Shown piece by piece: positions 42,828 to 51,037 of a DNA stretch of 64,000 nucleotides; positions within the stretch are counted from its first letter, which is position 1; every line of letters begins with the position of its first letter. The notes under the pieces were generated by a model, which was given only the letters and a program-made list of their open reading frames with translations, did not search any database and had not been told where the DNA came from. Source of the stretch: Simiduia agarivorans SA1 = DSM 21679 (GTDB lineage: Bacteria > Pseudomonadota > Gammaproteobacteria > Pseudomonadales > Cellvibrionaceae); the NCBI RefSeq assembly GCF_000305785.2, contig NC_018868.3, forward strand, positions 868,001-932,000, written 5' to 3'. Made by a program: the position numbers and the translations under genes.

Positions 42828-45800
42828 TCACGGCGTGAGCTGTTCACGCCAGTAGATCACCCGGTCATGTCCGCGATAGCTCTCGAAATTCACCGTAAAG
42901 CGCGGATGGCTGGCGTCACTGTGATCGCCATCCGCATTCCAGTCGAACCGCAGGTGCGGGTAATTGGCCAGGTTAATATCGATCGGATAATCCACCGTGG
43001 CGCCGGTAGCGCCATACCAACGTCCGGCATTGCCCTCACACATTTCGATCGCAGTTGCCGTCAGCCCACAGGCGCCAGCACCCCATGGATTACCGAAATC
43101 AAACACTGAACTGATACCTGAGCCCGAATGGGTAACCGTTAACGTATCCGAAACCGGATCGACGCTGTAACTGGCGCCGACAAAACTGACCTGATCCAAT
43201 GCAATCTGGGTGCAACTGTCATCGCCGTTGCGCAAAAACTGGCTGCCGTTGTAATACTCCGTTTGCCAGAACATGGGAATGTTGGCCGATTCAGGTCCGA
43301 ACGCATCCCGCGCGCGCAACCGGCCATAACGCTGATCGGTTTGTCCAAGCAGGGCATGATCGTCGGCGCCGTTATTATCCACGTCAATATCAAGGCTGGC
43401 ATCAGTAAAGGTCGCGCCATCGGCATCCGCCACGGCTAACCCGATTTGTAATCCGGCCAAGGGCGCCTCGGGCGCAGACGAAGCCTGCCGCTTGAACACC
43501 AGACTGTTTATCGTGAACTGGCCCAGACCCGCGCTCCACCCGACTAATTGCGTCACATCATTGGTATTGTCCAGCCTGGGCGACTGATTGGCGGTGCCCA
43601 GCAAGCCGCCATATTCAAGCGTGCCCATTGATTCGGACAAGCGGGCGTAAGCGCCTTGATAGTTGGCTGTTGTCGCCGGGGCTGGCCGGCCATTCACCGC
43701 GGTGAGACTGAACGAGCCGGTTAACGGTTGTTCCATATAGGTAAAACTGCCACACGCCTCGTTCAGCAGTGCCCCGGTTAACTGAAATCCGGCCGGTATG
43801 AACCGACCCACGTAGGCAGAACCAAGAATCTTGTCGGTCCGGCTGCCCGAAACCAGATAATCCCCGTCAGCAACAGCGCCGTTCAGCTCAATCGCGCCCA
43901 CATCAGCAAAATACACCTCAGTAGTTTGGCCCACACCGGCACCAAAGCTCTCAACAAGGCGGCCATCACCGGCAGACGCGCCATTGCCGAGGCCCGGGTC
44001 ATTACCACCGGACGGCGCGATTAACACCGATGACAGGCGCACGGCTTCTGCCGGGTTTTCCAAACCGAAGGAAGGCGCCACAGCATTGTCACTCAAATTG
44101 GCACCCGTCGACGGATTGCCATCATTGTGACCGTCTGCCCGACCATCGTCATCAAAATCGTCAGAGGCCTGCCAAAGCACAGCGCGCACGTTGACCGTAA
44201 AATTGATGCCAGCCGCCATGAAGGCCGGATCGGTTGGGGTCACCCCGGCCGGATTGCCCACAGCCGTGACATCAAAGGCAAAGGGACGGACAACACGGGT
44301 GCCGGAGTCACCGAGAATCGCCTGGTCCGAATAGGAGGACGCATCGTCCTTAAAATTCAGCCGCCACTTACTCACATCACCGCTGACCAATTCGAAATCG
44401 GCCACACCCGATGCAAAATTGAGTGCCGTGTTGGCTGCGCTCGGCTCAGTCTCGGGCAGGGTGATCAGTGCCCCCACCGAATTGCGAATGACCGGCAGCG
44501 CGCCGCCTGGGTCCTGCCCATTGCGCTCCCACCAGGCCTTGATCGAAACAACGTTATAATTTTGCGCCGGGCCGCAATTGCCATCAGGCACACTGGCGTC
44601 CCGGCGTAGCATACTGACCCGGGCGTCGTGATCGCGGCCGGCCACCACATCATTGCCGAGAGAATCCGTGTAAGAAAAATCAAACGCGTTTTCGGCAAAG
44701 GTCAGCACTGTACTGGTAGAACTGACAGCGCCGGGCCCGGTCACGGTCACTGTCAAAGACTCCGCATGCTGATTACTCAACATCAGAGCGACGCTACCCC
44801 CGTCGGCTGACACAAACTGATAACTGGCCACGCCGGAATCAGCACTGCCAGGCAGCAATGTACCCTGAGCGGGATCGGGACTGGCGGGTCCGGTTGACCA
44901 ATCGCCGTTAGTGGTGGATGTAGTAATGGATACCTGTTGACTGTAATCGGGGATGACATTATTGCCGTCCATCGCGCTGATACTGATCGAGCGCGGTGCA
45001 CATACGCTGGCATTGCCTGCGCCCACGTCAATCAAAAACCCGGTTAATTGTGGCCCCACCCCACAGGCATGCCGACGGGTGGCCAGCAATTGGACCTGGG
45101 CCGCACTCAGGGTTTCCCGGAAAACCACTACTTCATCGATACGGCCACGAAAATTTCGCGAATTAAAATTAAGATCGGTGCCGATTAAAAGCGGGTCACC
45201 ATTTTGGGTCATATTGCCATTGTAGTTTGTAACCGCTGCCTGAACCCCATTGATAAAAATTTTCTGCTCACCCACTTCGTAGGTGATGGTGATATGAGAC
45301 CATTGGTTCAACGGTACTGAGGCCGACGTCGTCAGCGAACGTGAACCACCGCCCCACCACCAGAACACCCGACCCGCTGAATTCAGATGAAATTCAAAGT
45401 TTTCATCCTTGGATACAATGGTGTACAAACCGCCACCCGAGGGCAATGCCGTGGGGTACACCCAAACACCAACCGATAAATTGGTGGGTATATCCAACAG
45501 TGCATTGTCTTCAATCCGCAAATGACCAGATGATGTACCGTTGAAAATGCCGTAGCGGCAGGTACCAGGATCACCAGACAAAGCTGGGTTGGCATTATCG
45601 TTGGATGGCAGGTTTCCTGAATAAGCTACGGCCCGGCCGTGCAAATCATTGCCACTGCTGTCAATCACATCACCGGGGCTCGCGGTCCACAGCGTTTCCA
45701 ATTGATACTCGGCTACCGGCGCAGGCAACACAACGGAGGATGTGCAAAAACTGCCAAAATCCGTGAGCTGAATTCGGTCGGGTTCAAAAATCACGTAACT

Positions 45801-46481
45801 GGCACTGCCAAGATCAATAGTCGATCTGGCCGTTACGGCACCGTTTATGCGCGTCTGATTACTGGTATTCACATTGCGCTTTGCGTAAAAAATCCCGTAA
45901 GACTGCGACGGTGAAGAAAAAACCATATCCCTGTCCGAATAGACAAAAAAGGTTCTTTGCAAATTATTGGTTCCAACCTGGGCCTGACTCGCAACCGTAA
46001 AATCCTGTTTAACCCAAATCCGCGCACTGCCATCAGCGGTCATTTCAAGACGGCTTAAATAGGCCATGGAAAAACTGCCTGAAAAAGTGTAATCACCTGG
46101 CTGAAACCGTAAAACAGATTCGGAACCCATATTGACACTACCATAGGCACCCGGCGACAGCGTCCTCACCTCCCGGTAACCCAGATTGACGTTCGAGGCG
46201 TTAGGCATTGAGAGAGCCGTGCCCTCTGGTACAGTATTGTTGGACTTACTGCAAATGGAACCGTTACAACTCAATGTATTGTATGTAGGTACCGAAAGAT
46301 TACGGGTATCGAGGATATTATCCGGCGAGTTATACAGAATGGACGAGTCTCTGAAAATGATATTGCCACTGTTATGACTGCTCGACACACCGTCCGGGAA
46401 AATAGCGGTACAATCCTGCGCCACAACCGCTGGCGCGACAAACAATAACCAGAAGTAAAAAAATCGGCTTGGTATTTTCAT
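42828..46481 (-). CDS. mshQ: MSHA pilus protein MshQ with LamG domain
   Basis: A 1217-residue exported protein. The signal peptide ends near AVVA (FFYFWLLFVAPAVVAQ). The first 230 residues are beta-rich. A LamG/concanavalin-like domain follows at about 270-470 (NLSVGVWVYPTALPSGGG, QWSHITITYEVGEQKIFING, RGRIDEVVVFRETLSAAQV). The long C-terminal part is a DUF6701-type region with repeated beta segments and Cys. It is the last gene of the pilin unit and starts four bases inside mshP. It may act as a tip or surface adhesin, an inference from the LamG fold. Confidence 0.88.
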   Translation of the reverse strand: MKIPSRFFYFWLLFVAPAVVAQDCTAIFPDGVSSSHNSGNIIFRDSSILYNSPDNILDTRNLSVPTYNTLSCNGSICSKSNNTVPEGTALSMPNASNVNLGYREVRTLSPGAYGSVNMGSESVLRFQPGDYTFSGSFSMAYLSRLEMTADGSARIWVKQDFTVASQAQVGTNNLQRTFFVYSDRDMVFSSPSQSYGIFYAKRNVNTSNQTRINGAVTARSTIDLGSASYVIFEPDRIQLTDFGSFCTSSVVLPAPVAEYQLETLWTASPGDVIDSSGNDLHGRAVAYSGNLPSNDNANPALSGDPGTCRYGIFNGTSSGHLRIEDNALLDIPTNLSVGVWVYPTALPSGGGLYTIVSKDENFEFHLNSAGRVFWWWGGGSRSLTTSASVPLNQWSHITITYEVGEQKIFINGVQAAVTNYNGNMTQNGDPLLIGTDLNFNSRNFRGRIDEVVVFRETLSAAQVQLLATRRHACGVGPQLTGFLIDVGAGNASVCAPRSISISAMDGNNVIPDYSQQVSITTSTTNGDWSTGPASPDPAQGTLLPGSADSGVASYQFVSADGGSVALMLSNQHAESLTVTVTGPGAVSSTSTVLTFAENAFDFSYTDSLGNDVVAGRDHDARVSMLRRDASVPDGNCGPAQNYNVVSIKAWWERNGQDPGGALPVIRNSVGALITLPETEPSAANTALNFASGVADFELVSGDVSKWRLNFKDDASSYSDQAILGDSGTRVVRPFAFDVTAVGNPAGVTPTDPAFMAAGINFTVNVRAVLWQASDDFDDDGRADGHNDGNPSTGANLSDNAVAPSFGLENPAEAVRLSSVLIAPSGGNDPGLGNGASAGDGRLVESFGAGVGQTTEVYFADVGAIELNGAVADGDYLVSGSRTDKILGSAYVGRFIPAGFQLTGALLNEACGSFTYMEQPLTGSFSLTAVNGRPAPATTANYQGAYARLSESMGTLEYGGLLGTANQSPRLDNTNDVTQLVGWSAGLGQFTINSLVFKRQASSAPEAPLAGLQIGLAVADADGATFTDASLDIDVDNNGADDHALLGQTDQRYGRLRARDAFGPESANIPMFWQTEYYNGSQFLRNGDDSCTQIALDQVSFVGASYSVDPVSDTLTVTHSGSGISSVFDFGNPWGAGACGLTATAIEMCEGNAGRWYGATGATVDYPIDINLANYPHLRFDWNADGDHSDASHPRFTVNFESYRGHDRVIYWREQLTP

Positions 46482-46909
46482 CGCATATAACTCGATACTT
46501 GTACCGTGCGTTCAGCCATTACGGGCGCGGTACCGCATACCGCACTACTGGTCACCTGGTAATAACTGGTGGTATTCGCGGGGTCATTTGACAGACTGCA
46601 CTGCAACTGTGTTTCACACCCACTCAAGCCAGGTGCAGAAAATGCCACAGAGGCACCGGCGAGACCGGCACACGCAGCGTCGACACCGGCTCGGGTTAAC
46701 GGCACAGCCTGATAAAACAAGCGATTTAACCCCCACTGCGCGCCAGAGTCTGCTGCATAAAATGCCTGCACACTGATGGCGGTCTGTATCACGCTGGTAT
46801 TGGATTGGGCAGTTGTCCTTGCCATCGCAATTGCGAAGCCGGCCATAATCACAATGATAAAAATGGCCAAAGGCATCAGAAAACCACGCTGCCGCTGTCT
46901 ATGGAACAT
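46478..46909 (-). CDS. mshP: MSHA minor pilin-like protein MshP
   Basis: A 143-residue PilX-like protein. The N-terminus MFHRQRQRGFLMPLAIFIIV has the Gly before a hydrophobic helix but lacks Glu at mature position 5, a feature of this group. The C-terminal domain has two pairs of Cys (DAACAGLAG, SGCETQLQCS, VCGTAP). The ATG at 46909 overlaps the 3' end of mshO; the reading to 47080 lies inside mshO and is rejected. Confidence 0.85.
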   Translation of the reverse strand: MFHRQRQRGFLMPLAIFIIVIMAGFAIAMARTTAQSNTSVIQTAISVQAFYAADSGAQWGLNRLFYQAVPLTRAGVDAACAGLAGASVAFSAPGLSGCETQLQCSLSNDPANTTSYYQVTSSAVCGTAPVMAERTVQVSSYMR

Positions 46910-47684
46910 TGCGAATAAGCATCTGTTGATTGAATGACACAGTTTCTCCGTTGCGGGAAACCCCGAAATTGACATCGACCAATGCACTTCTTGACTCGGT
47001 GGCGGGAGACAAACTGAACGTAGGCGCACCCGCGTTGATATCTTCTGACAACAATGCACGCTGTCCACCCGGATCTGCATCGGTCAGCAGCCCGGTCAAC
47101 AGCCCGTAGCCACTGTAGTGCAACAGACTATTGCCCTCGAAACAAAACCGCTCGGGATCTTTCATCAGGTACACCCGCTCGTTGATAGAGTTACGGATAA
47201 AACGGTGCGCCGATGCAAGACTGATTTGTGTCGCTGGCGACCCGTTTAAACCACTGATACCGGTGCGGGACGCCACCGTTGCGGTAGTATAGATTTCACT
47301 GGCTGCCATCGCGCCAACCGCCACATGGCTCGCATTGCCCAAGCCAAGCACAAAGGGCGCGGTATCAATCACACTGGTCGCCGGCGCGCCATTGCTGGCG
47401 TCAGGCAAGAGCCCAAGATAATTCGCACCTGCCGTGAGCTGCATAAATTCGAGACAATTACCGCTGGCCGAAATGCGTACCGAATAGGGCAACGCAATGC
47501 GCAATTGCCGGTGCATCCGCTCAATCACGGCGCGCCCTCGCAGAATCAATTTATTGCGTTCTGCTGCCTGGTTATAGGCGGTGACGGCAGTCACCACAAA
47601 ACTGCTACTGAGTGCAGCGACGATACCCAGAACCACCAGCACAATAACCAGTTCCACCAACGTGGCTCCCGCTGCCCTACGCAT
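46899..47684 (-). CDS. mshO: MSHA minor pilin MshO
   Basis: A 261-residue type IV prepilin. MRRAAG is the leader, followed by ATLVELVIVLVVLGIVAAL with Gly at -1 and Glu at +5. The rest is a large globular domain typical of MshO/PilW. It starts at ATG 47684, overlapping the mshD stop, in order mshD-mshO-mshP-mshQ. Confidence 0.9.
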   Translation of the reverse strand: MRRAAGATLVELVIVLVVLGIVAALSSSFVVTAVTAYNQAAERNKLILRGRAVIERMHRQLRIALPYSVRISASGNCLEFMQLTAGANYLGLLPDASNGAPATSVIDTAPFVLGLGNASHVAVGAMAASEIYTTATVASRTGISGLNGSPATQISLASAHRFIRNSINERVYLMKDPERFCFEGNSLLHYSGYGLLTGLLTDADPGGQRALLSEDINAGAPTFSLSPATESRSALVDVNFGVSRNGETVSFNQQMLIRNVP

Positions 47685-48151
47685 CAGAAATTAACCTTGT
47701 AGGCGGACAGCTGTATGGACTCGCCGCCAGGCAAATCCACCTGAACAGTAATGCGCCTCGCTTGAGGATTTGCCAAGCCGATTTCAGCACCCGCTTCGAC
47801 CACCTGGGTGGTTAAGGTGTAACCGGGTTCGGGGACAAGCACATCGCCATTAAAATCTCCCACATCATCGAAAGCGGTATCGGGCACAATACCGGCACAG
47901 GGCACTGCGCCCGGTTCCGCCGACCCACAGGCGGGTACGCCGCCGGTAGGCGTATTGGCATCAAATTTACGAGCCAATACTCGGTCCAGCTGCGCTTGCG
48001 CCATCTCGATGCCCTTGATATTGATCATAGGATCAACACTGGCGCGAATACTCTGATTGAACACATTGAGTATCGCGACCAGCGCTATCCCGACAATGGC
48101 GATAAAGACCACCAATTCAATCAGTGATATGCCTGACTGATTAGTTCGCAT
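47684..48151 (-). CDS. mshD: MSHA minor pilin MshD
   Basis: A 155-residue type IV prepilin. MRTNQSG is the leader, then ISLIELVVFIAIVGIALV with Gly -1 and Glu +5. One pair of Cys (VPACGSAEPGAVPCAG) could form a disulfide. The ATG at 48151 overlaps the mshC 3' end and gives a leader of normal length; a longer reading to 48169 is possible. Confidence 0.9.
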   Translation of the reverse strand: MRTNQSGISLIELVVFIAIVGIALVAILNVFNQSIRASVDPMINIKGIEMAQAQLDRVLARKFDANTPTGGVPACGSAEPGAVPCAGIVPDTAFDDVGDFNGDVLVPEPGYTLTTQVVEAGAEIGLANPQARRITVQVDLPGGESIQLSAYKVNF

Positions 48152-48554
48152 AACCGGAGGCCGACACATTCACCGTTACCGTTGCGCCATCGCTATGACT
48201 GAGCACCAGTGCCGCAGCGCTTGTCTCGCCCAGGCGGTTATAAGAAAAGCTGGCCGGGGTAAGAGAAATGCCTGCAGGCAGATTAACCGGAAATGCATAG
48301 CCCCCGGACCGGGCATCGACCCCATCTAAGGTCACCGTAAATTGGTTACTACTGGTGACAAGCTGTACGTTACCTGAGCGATCCATTGCTAACTGCTGGG
48401 CAAAAAACAAAGCCGCAACCAATTGGTCGCGGCTTTGTTGAACTTGGGACTCATAACCAGCATTGAAACGCGTAAAGGCTACAGTGGATAACACACCCAC
48501 GAGCGCCAAAACCGCTATGAGTTCAACTAGCGTGAAGCCGAGAGCCGATTTCAT
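48141..48554 (-). CDS. mshC: MSHA minor pilin MshC
   Basis: A 137-residue type IV prepilin of the GspH-like fold. MKSALG is the leader, then FTLVELIAVLALVGVLSTV with Gly -1 and Glu +5. Helix parts NAGYESQVQQSRDQLVAALF and C-terminal VTVNVSASGYAN follow. ATG 48554 gives a normal leader; a TTG at 48563 is in frame. It starts 19 bases after the mshA stop. Confidence 0.9.
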   Translation of the reverse strand: MKSALGFTLVELIAVLALVGVLSTVAFTRFNAGYESQVQQSRDQLVAALFFAQQLAMDRSGNVQLVTSSNQFTVTLDGVDARSGGYAFPVNLPAGISLTPASFSYNRLGETSAAALVLSHSDGATVTVNVSASGYAN

Positions 48555-48572
48555 CGCAAGCAAGCATAGACA

Positions 48573-49037
48573 CTAATTTGCAAACGACAGAGTAAATGTA
48601 GTAATTGCCGTAGTACTATCATCCAGGGTCAGTGTGCATAGGAGCGTATCACCAGTAGATGCAGTAGCTGGGAATGCACCTCCGGTTATTACATACTCGC
48701 CATTAGCAGACGTATTAGTAGTGACGAGTTTACTGACAGCTTCCCGTAACAATCCTGGATTAGATGCGTCGCCATTCACTGTCGCAGGCACACAACCTGC
48801 CGATGTATCAACGATAGTGGTACTGCCAGCAGACACCCCTGCATCACGTGTACGTGCTGCGGCCACGTTCAAGTCACTCGCGCTGGCGATAGCGCCCGCA
48901 ACACCCTGCATAGCCGCAAAGCTCGCATCATCCTGCAAGCTGATAAAACGCGGTACGGCTGTCGCAGCCAGAATACCCAGAATAACAATCACCGCGATCA
49001 GTTCGATCAAGGTAAAACCGGATTGCATTTTTTTCAT
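48573..49037 (-). CDS. mshA: MSHA major pilin MshA
   Basis: A 154-residue prepilin, the main subunit of the pilus. MKKMQSG is the leader, then [20 protein letters not shown] with Gly -1 and Glu +5. [20 protein letters not shown] continues the helix. Two Cys (SAGCVPATV and [10 protein letters not shown]) make the usual C-terminal disulfide. ATG 49037 follows TTGGAGATAG. It has its own promoter and a 150-base GC-rich leader. Confidence 0.93.
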   Translation of the reverse strand: MKKMQSGFTLIELIAVIVILGILAATAVPRFISLQDDASFAAMQGVAGAIASASDLNVAAARTRDAGVSAGSTTIVDTSAGCVPATVNGDASNPGLLREAVSKLVTTNTSANGEYVITGGAFPATASTGDTLLCTLTLDDSTTAITTFTLSFAN

Positions 49038-49062
49038 GGACTATCTCCAAATCATGTCATTC

Positions 49063-49140
49063 GGACCTGTCGGTCCCGTTATTCACCCCTGTAAAACAAG
49101 GTTCAGACCAATGATCAATGGGGCCTCCGGCCCTCGGGCC
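49063..49140 (-). promoter_or_regulatory. Structured 5' leader of mshA
   Basis: The mshA leader contains a GGACC-GACA-GGTCC hairpin (49063-49076) and two overlapping GC hairpins, GGCCC-GA-GGGCC (49129-49140) and GGCC-GGA-GGCC (49122-49132). These sit between the likely promoter and the ribosome site, so they may affect stability or translation. No known riboswitch or RNA family is recognised. Confidence 0.4.
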
Positions 49141-49195
49141 ACCATGCCTTTGAATAAGCATAGCGGTTATGCGACGTTATTCCATATAACTTAAG

Positions 49196-49224
49196 AGTCT
49201 ACATTAAGAATCACGCCCTACCAA
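49196..49224 (-). promoter_or_regulatory. Likely sigma-70 promoter of the mshA pilin unit
   Basis: On the minus strand TTGGTA and TAGACT are separated by 17 bases, in the 243-base gap upstream of mshA. It gives a leader of about 150 bases. It separates the pilin/adhesin unit (mshA-mshQ) from the assembly unit (mshI to the pilin-like gene). Confidence 0.5.
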
Positions 49225-49280
49225 CCGGAATCCCTCGACTTTTGACGCATTAGTTCGCCCCCTTTTGTGGCCTTGCTATG

Positions 49281-49817
49281 CTAACGACCGCTGACCACGT
49301 CAATTCGCCCGCTGATCACATCATAGTCAAACCAACTGTGAATCCCGCCGGGGCTCAGTATTTCGTACCGGCATCGCCTGGCGTCGACCACGCTCACATT
49401 GATTATACCGTCGGGGCTCGTGTGCTCTGCTTTAACCCGGGTATTGCCGGGATTTTGCATGATGGTATCCCATACCTGACGACAGCCCTCTGCCCGCACG
49501 GGTTGGAGGCTCAGGTTTTCACTGGCATGGGTCGGCCAACCGTAACGATTCACATACAACGGCTGCTGATCAATGAGCACCATCGCATCCCGACTCTGGG
49601 TTGCGGGCTGCATATTGGTTCCACCCGCAGCCCAGCTCCAATGGATCATTGCCACCACAGAAGTGAAAGCCCTGGCTTGCGCTTCAAATCCGGTCCGGCG
49701 GGCATCGTCCATGACCAAACCGTAATAACGTGCGCCGGCAGCCCACAGTACGCCTATGAGCGTCACCACCACAATCAGCTCAAATAATCCAAAGCGCCCA
49801 GACAGATTCAGGTTCAT
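49281..49817 (-). CDS. Pilin-like Msh protein (MshF/MshB position)
   Basis: A 178-residue protein between mshG and mshA, where Vibrio has mshF and mshB. The N-terminus MNLNLSGRFGLFELIVVVTL resembles a prepilin, with Glu at +5 when aligned with MshA, but -1 is then Arg, not Gly. Cleavage by prepilin peptidase is therefore doubtful. The C-terminal part is globular with two Cys (AEGCRQVW and DARRCRYEI). ATG 49817 overlaps the mshG stop (ATGA). Confidence 0.78.
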   Translation of the reverse strand: MNLNLSGRFGLFELIVVVTLIGVLWAAGARYYGLVMDDARRTGFEAQARAFTSVVAMIHWSWAAGGTNMQPATQSRDAMVLIDQQPLYVNRYGWPTHASENLSLQPVRAEGCRQVWDTIMQNPGNTRVKAEHTSPDGIINVSVVDARRCRYEILSPGGIHSWFDYDVISGRIDVVSGR

Positions 49818-51037
49818 TGTTTTTGTACGCTGTACATCTCCCACATAGGCAGGAATATGCCCAATGCGAGCACCAGAACAAAGCCAGCCATAACCACAAT
49901 AAGAAGGGGTTCAATGCGGTCGCCGATTTTTTTCAGGTCGTAGTCCACCTCACGCTCATAATAGCCGGCCACTTCAGCCAGCAACTGATCCACCTGGCCA
50001 CTGTCTTCTCCCACAGCAATCATCTGCATCACCAGCGGAGAAAACATGCCACTGGCATTATGGGTTCGGGTCAGCGAATCACCGCGCTCGATGCCCGAGC
50101 GGATTTTCTGAATTTTTTCTGCCAGGTAAGGATTGTCGATCGCCTGCGCACAAAGGTCGATAGCCTTGACGATCGGCACACCGGATTGCAACATCAGGGC
50201 AAGCGCGCGACAGTAGCGGGCAATGGTGGCTCGCTCAAGAATATCTCCCACAATCGGCAAGCGCAGGCTCAATCGACCCCATTTTTTTGCGCCTTCATCG
50301 GTCTTGAGGTATTGCCGGGCGGCCACTGCAACAGCAATCACCACCACCAGCATGTACATCCAGTAGGCAACAAAAAAGTCAGATACGCCCACCAGAATCC
50401 GCGTCGGTAAAGGCAACTCGGCGGCAAACTTGGTAAACATGGCAGCAAACGCCGGAATCACCCAGATATTGATCACTACCATCGCCACGGCCAGGGCAAT
50501 CAATACAAAGGAAGGGTAACGCAGCGCTGACTTCACCGACTTCCGGGTTTCCAGGTCGCGCTCAAGATAGAAACTGAGCTGGTCAAACACTTCCTCAAGC
50601 CGACCGCTGTTCTCGCCCACCACAATCATGGATAGAAACAACGAATCGAAAATGTCGCCGTGGTGGCGCATGGCGCTGGAAAGCTCCACACCGGATTCGA
50701 GTCGTTTTACGATATCTTCCAGCGCCCGCCGGAAATGCCGGTGTTTCATGGCCCGGGCCAGCCCCTGGATACCCTTCATGATGGGAATGCCGGCCTTGGT
50801 AATGGTATACATCTGCCGGCAGAACATGATCAGGTCCGACGTTTCAACCCGCTTACTGGCAAGTGCCTCTTCCAGGGTTTCCGTCCAGGCCTCACCCTGA
50901 GTGGTCTGATGAATGTCGATGGGAATAATCCCGCGATTCAACAAGGATGTCGCAATCGCCTCACGGCTCACGCCCTCCAGTTCGCCGGTAATTTTGGTGC
51001 CATCCGCATCGCGGCCGATAAACCGGAAAGCCGTCAT
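49814..51037 (-). CDS. mshG: MSHA inner-membrane platform protein MshG
   Basis: A 407-residue GspF/PilC-type protein with two homologous halves (MKHRHFRRALEDIVKRLESG and AEKIQKIRSGIERGDSL) and about three membrane segments. It carries MIVVGENSGRLEEVFDQLS and MIAVGEDSGQVDQLLAEVA, the family signature, once in each half. It should form the platform on which MshE drives pilus assembly. ATG 51037 overlaps the mshE stop. Confidence 0.94.
   Translation of the reverse strand: MTAFRFIGRDADGTKITGELEGVSREAIATSLLNRGIIPIDIHQTTQGEAWTETLEEALASKRVETSDLIMFCRQMYTITKAGIPIMKGIQGLARAMKHRHFRRALEDIVKRLESGVELSSAMRHHGDIFDSLFLSMIVVGENSGRLEEVFDQLSFYLERDLETRKSVKSALRYPSFVLIALAVAMVVINIWVIPAFAAMFTKFAAELPLPTRILVGVSDFFVAYWMYMLVVVIAVAVAARQYLKTDEGAKKWGRLSLRLPIVGDILERATIARYCRALALMLQSGVPIVKAIDLCAQAIDNPYLAEKIQKIRSGIERGDSLTRTHNASGMFSPLVMQMIAVGEDSGQVDQLLAEVAGYYEREVDYDLKKIGDRIEPLLIVVMAGFVLVLALGIFLPMWEMYSVQKQ

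Noticed and set aside
46910..47080. 57-residue N-terminal extension of mshP
   Set aside because: It lies inside mshO and would place the pilin-like helix far from the N-terminus.
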